The position numbers and the translations under genes are program-made. A model generated the notes under the pieces. The model saw only the letters and a list, made by a program, of their open reading frames with translations. It had not been told where the DNA came from and did not search any database. This document shows positions 1 to 8,356 of a stretch of 18,585 nucleotides of DNA, piece after piece. This DNA comes from an uncultured Bacteroidales bacterium. GTDB taxonomy: Bacteria; Bacteroidota; Bacteroidia; Bacteroidales; UBA932. Position 1 is the stretch's first letter; every line of letters begins with the position of its first letter. The DNA lies in NCBI GenBank assembly GCA_905234775.1, contig CAJOJC010000036.1:1-18585 (forward strand). The letters run 5' to 3'.

Positions 1-128
1 GTCTTTCCGGCGCCGTTAGGGCCTAGAAGACCGAAAATACCACCCTCGGGGATGTCGAGGCTCACGTTATCCAGCGCCACTTTCTCCCCGAATGTCTTGG
101 TAACGTTCTTGATTTCAATAATTGCCAT
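1..128 (-). CDS. ABC transporter ATP-binding protein, N-terminal fragment
   Basis: The first 42 residues of an ABC-type ATPase are present; the gene continues beyond the left edge. The protein starts [20 protein letters not shown] and reaches an intact Walker A motif, GPNGAGKT, at about residues 35-42, preceded by the usual GIFGLLG strand. The aromatic just before G-E-K ([10 protein letters not shown]) is at the A-loop position that stacks on adenine. The family hydrolyses ATP on the cytoplasmic side to drive a membrane partner. The form resembles ATPases of ABC-2 type exporters (the GldA/CcmA-like group), but the Q-loop, signature and partner gene are outside the window, so the substrate is unknown. 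It is divergent from holA, with a 55-base gap. The ATG at 126-128 is the natural start because homology begins there. Confidence 0.9.
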   Translation of the reverse strand, partial: MAIIEIKNVTKTFGEKVALDNVSLDIPEGGIFGLLGPNGAGK

Positions 129-169
129 TATTCGGACGTTTAAATATATCGTGTAAAGATACAAATTAT

Positions 170-177
170 TATATTTG
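170..177 (+). promoter_or_regulatory. Bacteroidota -7 promoter box for holA
   Basis: TATATTTG matches the Bacteroidota sigma-ABfr -7 consensus TAnnTTTG exactly and ends 6 bases before the ATG at 184. I see no good TTG -33 box 19-21 bases upstream. If used, transcription would begin at or next to the ATG, giving an almost leaderless message. Confidence 0.45.
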
Positions 178-183
178 TATGAA

Positions 184-951
184 ATGGCTAAACAGGGAAT
201 TAATGTCGCTTCTCAGTGTAAGGAGCTGATCGCCGTAATAAAGTCCGGTCAGTTCAAACCCGTCTATCTCCTGATGGGCGAGGAGGCCTATTACCCTGAC
301 CAGGTCTGCCAGGCCATTATCGACAATTGTATCGACGAATTCTCCAAGGATTTCAATGAAACTATCTGCTACGGCGCAGACGTAACCGCCGAGCAGGTAA
401 TCTCTGCCGCCCGTCAGTTTCCTATGATGTCGGATCGGGTTTTGGTGGTGATACGCGAAGCCCAGCTGATGAAGACCCTCGAGCAACTCAGCCTCTACTG
501 CGAAGATCCGCTGGAGAGTACCGTGCTTGTGATTCTGATGCACGGCGCCTCGGCGGATAAAAGAAAGGCCCTGTATAAAGCTGCCCTTAAAAACGGCGTC
601 GTAGTAGACAGCCAGCCCGTCCGGGATTACGAAATCCCTTCCTGGATAGGTTCGTACTACGAATCAAGAGGCCTGAGAATTGATCCGGACGCCGCCGCCC
701 TCCTCGGAGAATCTGTAGGAACAAACCTCTCCACTATCGTCCTGGAGACAGACAAACTCCTTAAGGCTCTTCCTGAAGGAACTACCCGGATTACCGCCCG
801 CGACATAGAAAGCAACGTAGGAGTCTCTCGCCAGTTCACCATCTTCGAGCTCAACAAGGAACTTGCGGCCCGCAACGCCACAAAAGCCCTGAAGATAGGG
901 CAATTCGGCAAGATTCGCCCTTCCGGCCGCAGTGAGCGCCATGTACAATGA
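184..951 (+). CDS. holA: DNA polymerase III subunit delta, N-terminal part (frameshifted)
   Basis: HolA is the delta subunit of the clamp loader; it opens the beta sliding clamp during replication. The first part of the protein carries the expected N-terminal motif [16 protein letters not shown], then [18 protein letters not shown] and the [11 protein letters not shown] strand. The lid region follows, with [17 protein letters not shown] and [20 protein letters not shown]. After KALKIG the frame degenerates and stops at 949-951, while the missing C-terminal domain continues one frame over (932-1219). The frame switch must lie between 899 and 948, because the downstream frame has a stop at 896-898. 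The repaired protein would be about 344 aa, normal for Bacteroidota HolA. A TTG at 175 is in frame, but the ATG at 184 is preferred because the TTG overlaps the promoter box. Function is confident; whether the shift is real is not. Confidence 0.85.
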   Translation: MAKQGINVASQCKELIAVIKSGQFKPVYLLMGEEAYYPDQVCQAIIDNCIDEFSKDFNETICYGADVTAEQVISAARQFPMMSDRVLVVIREAQLMKTLEQLSLYCEDPLESTVLVILMHGASADKRKALYKAALKNGVVVDSQPVRDYEIPSWIGSYYESRGLRIDPDAAALLGESVGTNLSTIVLETDKLLKALPEGTTRITARDIESNVGVSRQFTIFELNKELAARNATKALKIGQFGKIRPSGRSERHVQ

Positions 952-1219
952 GTTCAACCGTATCCTACGCTACGGTGCGCTGCTCCAGAAGACCCCCTAC
1001 CCTTCGGCTGAAGACAAAGCCCGCGCGCTTGCAGGAGTAAATCCCTACTTCTACCGCCAGTACGATCAGGCCGTACGCAACTATCCCGTACAGAAAGCGA
1101 TGAGGATCATCTCACTGCTCTGTGAATATGATTATCTCGGAAAAGGCGGAGACGGAAGCGTCGCTACCGACCCGGGCGAGTTATTGGTCGAGCTAACTGC
1201 GAAAATCCTAAGCGTCTAG
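932..1219 (+). CDS. holA: DNA polymerase III subunit delta, C-terminal part (frameshifted)
   Basis: This is the collar/oligomerisation end of HolA, out of frame with the first part. It contains [14 protein letters not shown], then AGVNPYFYRQYDQAVRNY and KAMRIISLLCEYDYLGKG, and ends GELLVELTAKILSV. That order (a GVNPYF.DY-like stretch, a conserved NY, II.LLREYD, GELL.EL..KIL) is what I recall of Bacteroidota HolA C-termini. The GTG at 932 is only the first start-like codon in an open frame that extends back to 899; it is unlikely to be used. The stop TAG (1217-1219) overlaps the stop of the convergent addA on the other strand, sharing the palindrome CTAG. By memory, a few residues may be missing around the join, so a small deletion fits as well as a one-base insertion. 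Confidence 0.8.
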   Translation: MSAMYNEFNRILRYGALLQKTPYPSAEDKARALAGVNPYFYRQYDQAVRNYPVQKAMRIISLLCEYDYLGKGGDGSVATDPGELLVELTAKILSV

Positions 1220-1887
1220 ACTCTCTGGACCTCGTTTTTATCCACATACCATAAGTACGCACTCACCTTCGCGTAGCCCATTGCGCGATATAGTTCCGCA
1301 TACCGGCGGACCTGTTTGATGTAGGCCTTCTTTTCCTCGGCGAACTTATAGTCCACTATCTCCACCGAACCGTCCGGCATAAGAACTACCCTGTCCGGGC
1401 GCAGCGTCTCGCCTTCGGGAGTAATTATATCCCTTTCGTCGAGTACCATCGACGCATCACCGGGGAACCAGCCCCTTGGCCCGACGAACGCTATTGCCTC
1501 CCGAAGCATGTTTTCCGCGTCGGCAGCCTCTTCGGCAGACAACAGGCCTTCGCCAACCGCCGCCACTACTGCTCCATGAAGGTCCGACGGACCGATGACA
1601 GTCTCCAGTATCTTGTGAAGCACGTTTCCACGAATACGCCGTGACGCAGATACTCCGGTCTCACCCTCCGGATCGAAGAAATCCCTCGAATCGGTCTTGA
1701 TCATGACCTTGGCGCCCGCCCCTGTCTCCGCCGGGTCCATGGTGAAGTACAAAAGCGGAACTTCAGCCTCCCTGGGGCGAAGGCTGCCGGGCCTGCGAAC
1801 GGAGACATCCTCCTTATCGGAGACGGTCCCGCGAAGGTAGTGGTCGCCAAGATCCAGGAAGCCGGAGGCGGGATTCTCGCAGAACAT
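1216..1887 (-). CDS. addA: AddA/RecB-like helicase-nuclease, C-terminal nuclease part (frameshifted)
   Basis: This is the RecB-type nuclease domain that should be fused to the helicase encoded at 1914-4265. It contains RRIRGNVLHKILE, where the His is the domain's first metal-site residue. The core is LRPDRVVLMPDGSVEIVDYK, which supplies the Asp and the D-Y-K catalytic elements. QVRRYAELYRAMG follows, the usual Q..Y motif. The frame is open upstream of the ATG at 1885-1887 and can be read back as LLLHLPVGDGFGAALQ. This joins the helicase part after motif VI (VATTRA), so the ATG is probably not a true start. The domain cuts DNA during end resection in the AddAB complex. Its stop overlaps the holA stop on the opposite strand. 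Repaired AddA would be about 1016 aa, a normal length. Confidence 0.8.
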   Translation of the reverse strand: MFCENPASGFLDLGDHYLRGTVSDKEDVSVRRPGSLRPREAEVPLLYFTMDPAETGAGAKVMIKTDSRDFFDPEGETGVSASRRIRGNVLHKILETVIGPSDLHGAVVAAVGEGLLSAEEAADAENMLREAIAFVGPRGWFPGDASMVLDERDIITPEGETLRPDRVVLMPDGSVEIVDYKFAEEKKAYIKQVRRYAELYRAMGYAKVSAYLWYVDKNEVQRV

Positions 1888-1913
1888 CTGAAGGGCGGCT
1901 CCGAAACCGTCGC

Positions 1914-4265
1914 CTACGGGAAGATGAAGAAGCAGGAAGCTCTGGTAGTGGCGACATACCAGGTGTTTATCCTGTCTATGTTGCCCATACGGAGCTCTCT
2001 GAGATAGTTGTCGGCAAAAAGGGTATCCAGCGATTTTCCGGATAAGCCTGTCCTGTAGAGGGCTCTCTCTACCGTTTCGAACGGAGTCCCCTCCACCGAC
2101 GGATACTCCCAGTACTCCTGAATGGAACTGACCGCAGGATCTTTTGCTTTAACCGGAACTATTACGAAAGGAAAAGCCAGACCTTTGGCCTTGTGGATCG
2201 TTATTACTGTTATCGCATCCGCACCCTCAGGGGAGGCAATGCTCCTCAGGATTCCGTCCTCCTCCCAGTACTCAAGGAAAGCATGAAGGGAATTGCCGTT
2301 GCGGCTTACGAAATCGCGCACGAGATCCATGAAGGCCAGAACATACAGCGTATCCGAGTTGACCTGCTCCGAAGGCATACCCTTAAGTATTGACTCGCAG
2401 ATATCCGTAAGCGACTGGCAGGAGTCCAATGAATCCGGCTCGAAGTCCGAAGCATAGAATGAGTGAATCTTGTCCTCGGGATTGTCAATTTTATACAGCC
2501 TGGCTACCAGACTCCTGATAGTGATTCCGCTGCTGATGCGAAGAGAATCGTTGGTAATGACGCGTTTTCCGGCGGCCGTAAGGCGGGAGGCGACTTCCAG
2601 TCCCATCTCGTTGGTCCTTACCAATACCGCTATATCCTTCTGCGAAAAACCGCGCTTCAGGGCATCTTCCGCAGCCGAGACCGCCTGGTCATAGATAGAT
2701 TCGCAGAATGTAACCTCAACGCTTCCGGGGACAGTAATACGGCTTCTCGCTTCCTGCTCCACGTCGGAATAAATCTCGCTTACCGGGCGGGAATCCGTCT
2801 CGGCCTTTACCGGCGAACCGGCTACAGCTTCGCCCAGATTGATATCCATCTGCGAAGCCCAGGCCTTATAGAACTTGTTGTTGAAATCAACTATCTCTGA
2901 AGCGCTGCGCCAATTCTCCTTAAGAGAATGGCGGACAGTGCGGTCCAATTCCCTCTCCACCCTGGTATCGAATATGTCCCAGCGGGCGCTTCTCCAGCGG
3001 TAAATACTCTGTTTGACGTCTCCCACAATGAGATTATAGCACCCGTCACCGATACTGTTTTCGAGGAGGGGTTTGAAATTCTCCCATTGTGTAGACGAGG
3101 TATCCTGGAATTCGTCCAACAGGAAATGACGGTAACGGACGCCCACCTTCTCGTATATGAACGGGGCGTCTGATCCGGCGATTATATCCCTGAGGATGGA
3201 GTTGGTATCATCGATGCTCAGGACGTTCTTTTCCTTGAGCAAGGCTTCGAATTGTGTGTCGAGTGCGTCTGCCACACGGAAGACCGCGGCCTGCTTTCTG
3301 AGGATGACGGCCGTTTTATATACCTTCAAAGGGCCTGAGATAAAGGCAGACACTTCTGCGAGCGCTCCCGCATCCCGGGCTGAGGTCCAGGTCTTGGGTT
3401 CGCCCCTGGAAAATATCTTTTCGAGTGCCGGGATACCGCCCGTCTCTATCAAGCCCAGCCATTCCTCTATTTTCGCCTTGCTCTTGAGCGACTGGGGCAA
3501 AGACGCGAGATCCCGCCCTGCGGCCGCCTTTAGTTCTGCATCATATTCCTTGCAGATTTTGGCGCACAGCTGCCCCAGGCGCCTCAGATTCTCCTCGGAA
3601 AACGCCTTTGACTTGTCCAGCCCCAGAGACTCCGCTTTCTCGCGGTAACCCTCCGACATATAGCCTTTTGCAAAGCCGGACAGAGCATCTCGTACCTTAT
3701 ACCGTTCTCCCTCGGAAATTCGCTCCATGGCGCTTTCGGAAAGCCATTCGAGCAGGGACTTGTCTCCTTCTGAGAGAGAATCCAGCACGCGGTCCACACT
3801 CTCTTCAACCAGCGACTCGCGGTCGAGTTCGACCTGATACTCGGCGAACTGCCCTACTTCTCTGGAGAACGAACGCAGAACCCTCTGGAAGAAATGGTCG
3901 ATGGTACTGACCGAGAACGCGCCGTAGTCGCAGAGTATGTCCGTAAGCATGCGTGAACACTCCCGGCTCAGCTCTTCGTCCGATTCTATTCCGCTCTCCT
4001 TCTTGAGATAATCCCTGTAGTGGGAATCTCCGGGATAATGGGCCAGGATATTCAGACTTTCGACAATTCTTGTCTTCATCTCAGCCGTAGCCTTGTTGGT
4101 AAAGGTAACGGCGAGTATATGTCTGTAGGGATGGTCTTCCTTGCGGTTGCGAAGCAGCAGCCTAATGTATTCCCGCGCAAGGGAGAATGTCTTTCCGGAG
4201 CCGGCCGAAGCCTTCATCAGTTCAACTCCGCCAGCGTCATGCAGTTTTTTCAGTTTCTCTTCCAT
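1914..4265 (-). CDS. addA: AddA/RecB-like UvrD-family helicase, N-terminal part (frameshifted)
   Basis: This is the helicase half of the AddA subunit of an AddAB double-strand-break resection complex; it unwinds DNA with ATP. All superfamily 1 motifs are in order. Motif I is ASAGSGKT at residues 19-26 and Ia is LAVTFTNKATAEMK at 51-64. Motif II is LLDEFQDTS at 382-390 and III is GDVKQSIYRWR at 415-425. Motif IV is ENWRSA at 450-455, V is TIHKAKGLAF at 689-698 and VI is TWYVATTRA at 768-776. Just after motif VI the frame ends in SCFFIFP and a stop, and the nuclease domain continues in the -1 frame. The lesion lies around 1932-1940, where one lost base in TCC(C)TG would explain it. It starts 6 bases after the addB stop. 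An active helicase lacking its nuclease would be unusual. Confidence 0.88.
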   Translation of the reverse strand: MEEKLKKLHDAGGVELMKASAGSGKTFSLAREYIRLLLRNRKEDHPYRHILAVTFTNKATAEMKTRIVESLNILAHYPGDSHYRDYLKKESGIESDEELSRECSRMLTDILCDYGAFSVSTIDHFFQRVLRSFSREVGQFAEYQVELDRESLVEESVDRVLDSLSEGDKSLLEWLSESAMERISEGERYKVRDALSGFAKGYMSEGYREKAESLGLDKSKAFSEENLRRLGQLCAKICKEYDAELKAAAGRDLASLPQSLKSKAKIEEWLGLIETGGIPALEKIFSRGEPKTWTSARDAGALAEVSAFISGPLKVYKTAVILRKQAAVFRVADALDTQFEALLKEKNVLSIDDTNSILRDIIAGSDAPFIYEKVGVRYRHFLLDEFQDTSSTQWENFKPLLENSIGDGCYNLIVGDVKQSIYRWRSARWDIFDTRVERELDRTVRHSLKENWRSASEIVDFNNKFYKAWASQMDINLGEAVAGSPVKAETDSRPVSEIYSDVEQEARSRITVPGSVEVTFCESIYDQAVSAAEDALKRGFSQKDIAVLVRTNEMGLEVASRLTAAGKRVITNDSLRISSGITIRSLVARLYKIDNPEDKIHSFYASDFEPDSLDSCQSLTDICESILKGMPSEQVNSDTLYVLAFMDLVRDFVSRNGNSLHAFLEYWEEDGILRSIASPEGADAITVITIHKAKGLAFPFVIVPVKAKDPAVSSIQEYWEYPSVEGTPFETVERALYRTGLSGKSLDTLFADNYLRELRMGNIDRINTWYVATTRASCFFIFP

Positions 4266-4271
4266 GGCGCG

Positions 4272-7100
4272 TCAACGTTTCTTTATTCTCCCACACAGCA
4301 TCCGATAGTCGCAGTACTCACAAGTCTTATTGTCTGTTGAGCGCTTGAACGGAACCGATGTGTTTTCCATATCCTCGAACTGCGTCTTGAGGAGATCTTC
4401 CACCGCGTCGGCAAAACCCTCGTTGAAAGGATAAACCTGCACGTCTTCGGTGAAGAAACTCTTCATCGCATACATCGAGTTGCATAAAGTCTTACCGGCG
4501 AATTCCTTCCTGCCGGCTATCATCCTGTCGTAGATGAAAAACTGAAGGGCGGCTTTATTGCCGCTGTCGATGGTCTTCGGTACCGCAGACAGGCCCAGGA
4601 CGTCCTGAGTGTCCTTTCCGGTCTTATAGTCCACGACTCTGACCATTCCCGCCCTCGGGCCGTCAATGCGGTCGATAACCCCGGTGAATTTATGTCCGCA
4701 AATCTCGACGGACATGGGCTGCTCCAGTCCAAGGATCTTAATCGGCCCGCCGGAGTGGATCTGTTTGATATCACACTCCAGGACCCGGGTAATGAACTTT
4801 ACCAGAATATCTGAGGTGACCAGATCCTGGCCTCCGATTTCTATGCTATGAAGCTGCTTTGCTATATGACTGAGTACCAGAGCCTTGATGTCATCGCGGC
4901 GTTTCAGCCAGCCTTTAAGGTACTCCTCGGTAATGAGTTGTCCCCCGCCTTCGTATATTTCCTTGAGGACTTCGTGACAGACTATACCTTCCAGGCTGGG
5001 GTCCAGGGTTTCCTTGACCTCGCCTTCGGGCTTCAGATCCTGAACATAGCGGTAATAGAATTTTGCCTGGCAGGCAAAATAGGTTTGGATCGAGGTCGCT
5101 GAAAACTTGAGGCCCTTTATCGTCTCTACGTCCGCTTCGGTCTTTTCGATTTCCGGTTCTTCTCCCGACTGGGAGATAGCCGCCATGGCGATGGTCTCCT
5201 CCAGATGGCACTGATCCGGGTAGAGATAGCGCAGTTGCTTTGCGAAACGGCTCTCCTCGCCCGTATTCAGGCCCTCGGTCCTCGAATCGTACAGCAGCCA
5301 GACGTTCTCCGCGCGAGTGATCATCCGATAAAAGTAGTATGCCCACACAGCGTCCTGCCTCAGATATGTGGGCAGGCCGAAGGCCATGCGGATTTCCGCC
5401 GGGACAAACGACGAGCCGGCGCTAACACGCGGAAAGACGCCCTCGTTCGCGTTCAGAATCACTATGTGCTTGAAATCGAGCGCGCGAGTCTCGAGCGGGC
5501 CCATCACCTGCAGACCGCCAAGCGGTTCGCCCTCGAAAGGGACGCTTATGCCCGAAATGATCTGATCGAGGAGGTGGATCCATGTCCGGGGCAGAACGCC
5601 CAGGGAGAGGTCGCGCAGCCGGGTCACGGCCTGATAATAGCGCTTCGCGAAATCCAGCTGCAGGATTATATTCGGATCGTCCGAATCCAGCAGAAGCGTG
5701 GCTAAGGTAGTGCAGACTCTCAGCATGTAGCCGGACAGGGCATCGATCTGAGCCGTATCGGTCGATCCGGGATCGGTGATGACCGGCTCGAAAAGGGCCG
5801 ACAATACCGGCCCCGATGCTATATCGGACCGGGGTATGTAGTATTTCGCGGCCTTAAGGACGTCCTTGACCGTCTGTTTTTCTTCTTCGGAGAGCAGCGC
5901 GCCGACTATTCCGGACGAAACTATATCGTGGAAGTTCTTGTGGTAGAAGTACCATTCCCCGCCCTTGCAGCGCAGATGCAGTTGCATCTGAAGGATGTCG
6001 CGCATCAGCGAACACCACTCGCTCGAGCGCATCGGGTAGCCCATGGTCACATTCACGCCGCCATCGAGACGGGGCAGGCTGCCGAGCACCGGAAGGAGCA
6101 TGGTTTCGTCCGCCAGGACCACGGCGAATTCGACGCCCCTGTCCTCAGCCGGGGCCTTCTCAAGTATCCCGGGGAGCATCCTGGCCTGTCCGCTGGCGGA
6201 AGGTATCTTACAGACATGGATATTGGGAACGGAATCCCCTGCTTCCGGGGTAAAGACCGGCGGAAACATCGCAAGATTCTCCTTTCGGAAAAGCGAACAT
6301 ACGTTGGAATCGTCCGCTATGAAAGGTCCTGCGAAATCCCAGCAAAATTCTCCCAAGCCGGCATCGCGAAGCTTCGACAGAAGGGCCTTTTCGCAGTTGT
6401 TGAGCGCATTGAGCCCCACGAAAACACATTTTTCCGCCCCGGGATAGGCTTCCATAAGAAGGTCGGAAACAGGCGTATCGTCCAGTTTGTCGGCCAGATC
6501 CCTGTAGATTTTTCCTTCGTAGGCCATTCCCTTTTCCGAGAGCCTTTTCCTGAAGCCCTCGTAAAGGGGATAGAGGATGTCCCAAATCTGCCTGAAATTC
6601 TCCTTAACGTCCCTGCGGGGATTGCCGCTGTGTGTAACCGAATCGAAATTGGATACGAGCCTGTCTATAGCCTCTTTCTGCTTTTGGTCTGCGTATTCGA
6701 AGGTATCTTTGATAGCCTTCAGATCGGCTATATTGCGGAAAAGAACGCGGGCGTCGACCCGGTACTTATCTACGTCGTCGAAATCTGAGAGCAGGACATC
6801 TCCCCAATAGATGAAATCGTCCAGCGATTCAGCTTTGGGAAATAGCTTGCTATAGACTTCATATAACTCCAGAAGAAGCGAGATTCGGTCAGAACACGAG
6901 ACCCCGCCCATCGTGCTGAAGAAATCTCCAATGGTAGTGAGCCTCGGAGCCAGCATCGTCTTCGAGTCCGCAGCAGCCAGGTCGCAAAAGTGTTTACGCA
7001 GGAAAGCCAGCGAACGGCGGTTCGGCAAGACGAATACCGTCCGATCCAGTGTCTCCTGCGGATAATAGAACTTCGCTACCTGTCTGAGGAAGGGATTCAT
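4272..7100 (-). CDS. addB: AddB-like PD-(D/E)XK nuclease with Fe-S cluster
   Basis: A 942-aa partner of AddA in double-strand-break end processing. The N-terminal half is the degenerate helicase-like fold of AddB: it begins DRTVFVLPNRRSLAFLRKHF and has no Walker A GKT. The C-terminal third is a RecB-type nuclease. Its metal-site residues are GIVCHE with His709, GVIDR with Asp810, and VVDYKTGK with Asp824 and Lys826, followed by AALQFFIYDRM. Four cysteines fit the AddB 4Fe-4S staple: Cys677 in FACQAKFYYRY, and Cys927, Cys930 and Cys936 in CEYCDYRMLC, flanking the nuclease. The frame is intact. It starts 5 bases after the rmuC stop and is followed after 6 bases by addA, so the two subunits are probably co-translated. 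Bacteroidota versions are often named only 'PD-(D/E)XK nuclease family protein'. Confidence 0.9.
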   Translation of the reverse strand: MNPFLRQVAKFYYPQETLDRTVFVLPNRRSLAFLRKHFCDLAAADSKTMLAPRLTTIGDFFSTMGGVSCSDRISLLLELYEVYSKLFPKAESLDDFIYWGDVLLSDFDDVDKYRVDARVLFRNIADLKAIKDTFEYADQKQKEAIDRLVSNFDSVTHSGNPRRDVKENFRQIWDILYPLYEGFRKRLSEKGMAYEGKIYRDLADKLDDTPVSDLLMEAYPGAEKCVFVGLNALNNCEKALLSKLRDAGLGEFCWDFAGPFIADDSNVCSLFRKENLAMFPPVFTPEAGDSVPNIHVCKIPSASGQARMLPGILEKAPAEDRGVEFAVVLADETMLLPVLGSLPRLDGGVNVTMGYPMRSSEWCSLMRDILQMQLHLRCKGGEWYFYHKNFHDIVSSGIVGALLSEEEKQTVKDVLKAAKYYIPRSDIASGPVLSALFEPVITDPGSTDTAQIDALSGYMLRVCTTLATLLLDSDDPNIILQLDFAKRYYQAVTRLRDLSLGVLPRTWIHLLDQIISGISVPFEGEPLGGLQVMGPLETRALDFKHIVILNANEGVFPRVSAGSSFVPAEIRMAFGLPTYLRQDAVWAYYFYRMITRAENVWLLYDSRTEGLNTGEESRFAKQLRYLYPDQCHLEETIAMAAISQSGEEPEIEKTEADVETIKGLKFSATSIQTYFACQAKFYYRYVQDLKPEGEVKETLDPSLEGIVCHEVLKEIYEGGGQLITEEYLKGWLKRRDDIKALVLSHIAKQLHSIEIGGQDLVTSDILVKFITRVLECDIKQIHSGGPIKILGLEQPMSVEICGHKFTGVIDRIDGPRAGMVRVVDYKTGKDTQDVLGLSAVPKTIDSGNKAALQFFIYDRMIAGRKEFAGKTLCNSMYAMKSFFTEDVQVYPFNEGFADAVEDLLKTQFEDMENTSVPFKRSTDNKTCEYCDYRMLCGRIKKR

Positions 7101-7105
7101 AAGGA

Positions 7106-8356
7106 CTATTCGGAGGTCTCGGGAAGTTCCTTGCCGGGAGTAAGTTTTACTCCGGCAGCAATCACCTCATTTGCGGCCTTCACTATGCTCTGACGGCCCT
7201 CAACGAGGCGCAAGGTATTCTCTTCGAAGAGTTTAGAGGCTCTCGCAATAGCATTGCCGACCTCGACGTTTTTCTCGCAGAAGGTAGCTACGCGGTCGAC
7301 CATTTTCTGAGCTCCGTTCACGATATCCGCCATATTGTCGAGCTGGTCTTTCTGGACCCATGCCGACCGGATGAGGCGAAGGAACGGGATCAGCGTTTCT
7401 TCAGTAGTTATCAGCACATTCTGCCTGAAGGCCTTGGCGAAGATGTCCGGATCCTCCATCTTCGCGAGTTGGTATGCGCCGTAATTGGGGATGAACATGA
7501 TTACGTACTCAAGAGTAGTACGGCCTTCTACGTATTTCTGGTACTCCTTTGAGGTAAGTTCGGCGATGTGGGCCTGGATAGACTCCAAATTGCGCTTTGC
7601 GGCATCTTTACGCTGCTCGTCCGTCTCCGCTCCGTAGTAATCTGCGAGAGCGGTAAGAGACACCTTCGAATCCAGCAAAACGTCTGTATTGTCCGGGAAA
7701 TGGAGGGCGAAGTCCGGGCGCATCTTCCGGCCGGTTTCTTCGTTCTGAATGATATTGCCCTTGCGGTCGCGCAGGTAGAACTCGGCGTCGTAGTCGCGCC
7801 CGGGAGTCAGGCCCTCCTTGATGAGGATATTCTCAAGGATAGTCTCTCCAAAGATGCCCTGCATCTTGTTCTGGCCCTTGAGGGCCTTCGCGAGGTCATC
7901 TGCCTGATTGCCAATTGATTCAGTCTGCTTGCGCAGGTTGTTAACCGTTTCGTCGAACTTGGTCTTTATTGAAGCGGTATCCTCGGTATGGGACTTCTTC
8001 TGGGCCTCGAAGGCCTCTTTCATCTCTTTGATGTTTTTGTCCAGACCGTCTGTAATTGTCTTGATGCTCTCGGCCGCCTCCTTTTTGATGGACTCCTCAC
8101 GGGCCTTCATGCGCTTTTCGTTCTCGAGGGCCAGCTCGTTTTTAGTGGCCTCGATTACGGCTTTCTGGTTCTCCTTCAACTCGGCCAGGGTCTTGTCATA
8201 TACCTCTGATTCGTGGGCACGGAGCGTCTTTTCTGCATTCAACTCCCCTTCCAGCCTGGATATCTCGCGGGTATAGTTAGCCTTGGCGATGAAGTGTGTC
8301 AGAGCCCAGGCGATCAAAGCGGCAGCTGCGGCTGCTATTGCTATATAGAGTATCAT
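7106..8356 (-). CDS. rmuC: DNA recombination protein RmuC
   Basis: 416 aa. Residues 2-22 form an N-terminal membrane anchor rich in alanine and isoleucine. A long, charged coiled coil follows from about 30 to 165. The RmuC domain then runs to about residue 380, starting around KMQGIFGETILENIL. Within it, KMRPDFALHFP (Asp215) and DVLLDSKVSL (Asp229, Lys231) form the PD-(D/E)XK-like nuclease core. The family limits inversions at short inverted repeats in E. coli and is thought to be a nuclease; its substrate here is not known. The ATG overlaps the TGA of the upstream channel gene by four bases (ATGA), and addB follows after 5 bases. It therefore sits in one transcription unit with the AddAB genes, which agrees with a recombination role. 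Confidence 0.92.
   Translation of the reverse strand: MILYIAIAAAAAALIAWALTHFIAKANYTREISRLEGELNAEKTLRAHESEVYDKTLAELKENQKAVIEATKNELALENEKRMKAREESIKKEAAESIKTITDGLDKNIKEMKEAFEAQKKSHTEDTASIKTKFDETVNNLRKQTESIGNQADDLAKALKGQNKMQGIFGETILENILIKEGLTPGRDYDAEFYLRDRKGNIIQNEETGRKMRPDFALHFPDNTDVLLDSKVSLTALADYYGAETDEQRKDAAKRNLESIQAHIAELTSKEYQKYVEGRTTLEYVIMFIPNYGAYQLAKMEDPDIFAKAFRQNVLITTEETLIPFLRLIRSAWVQKDQLDNMADIVNGAQKMVDRVATFCEKNVEVGNAIARASKLFEENTLRLVEGRQSIVKAANEVIAAGVKLTPGKELPETSE

Noticed and set aside
2463..2900. Open frames opposite addA, addB and the channel gene
   Set aside because: They are antisense shadows of well-supported genes with full motif sets on the minus strand.
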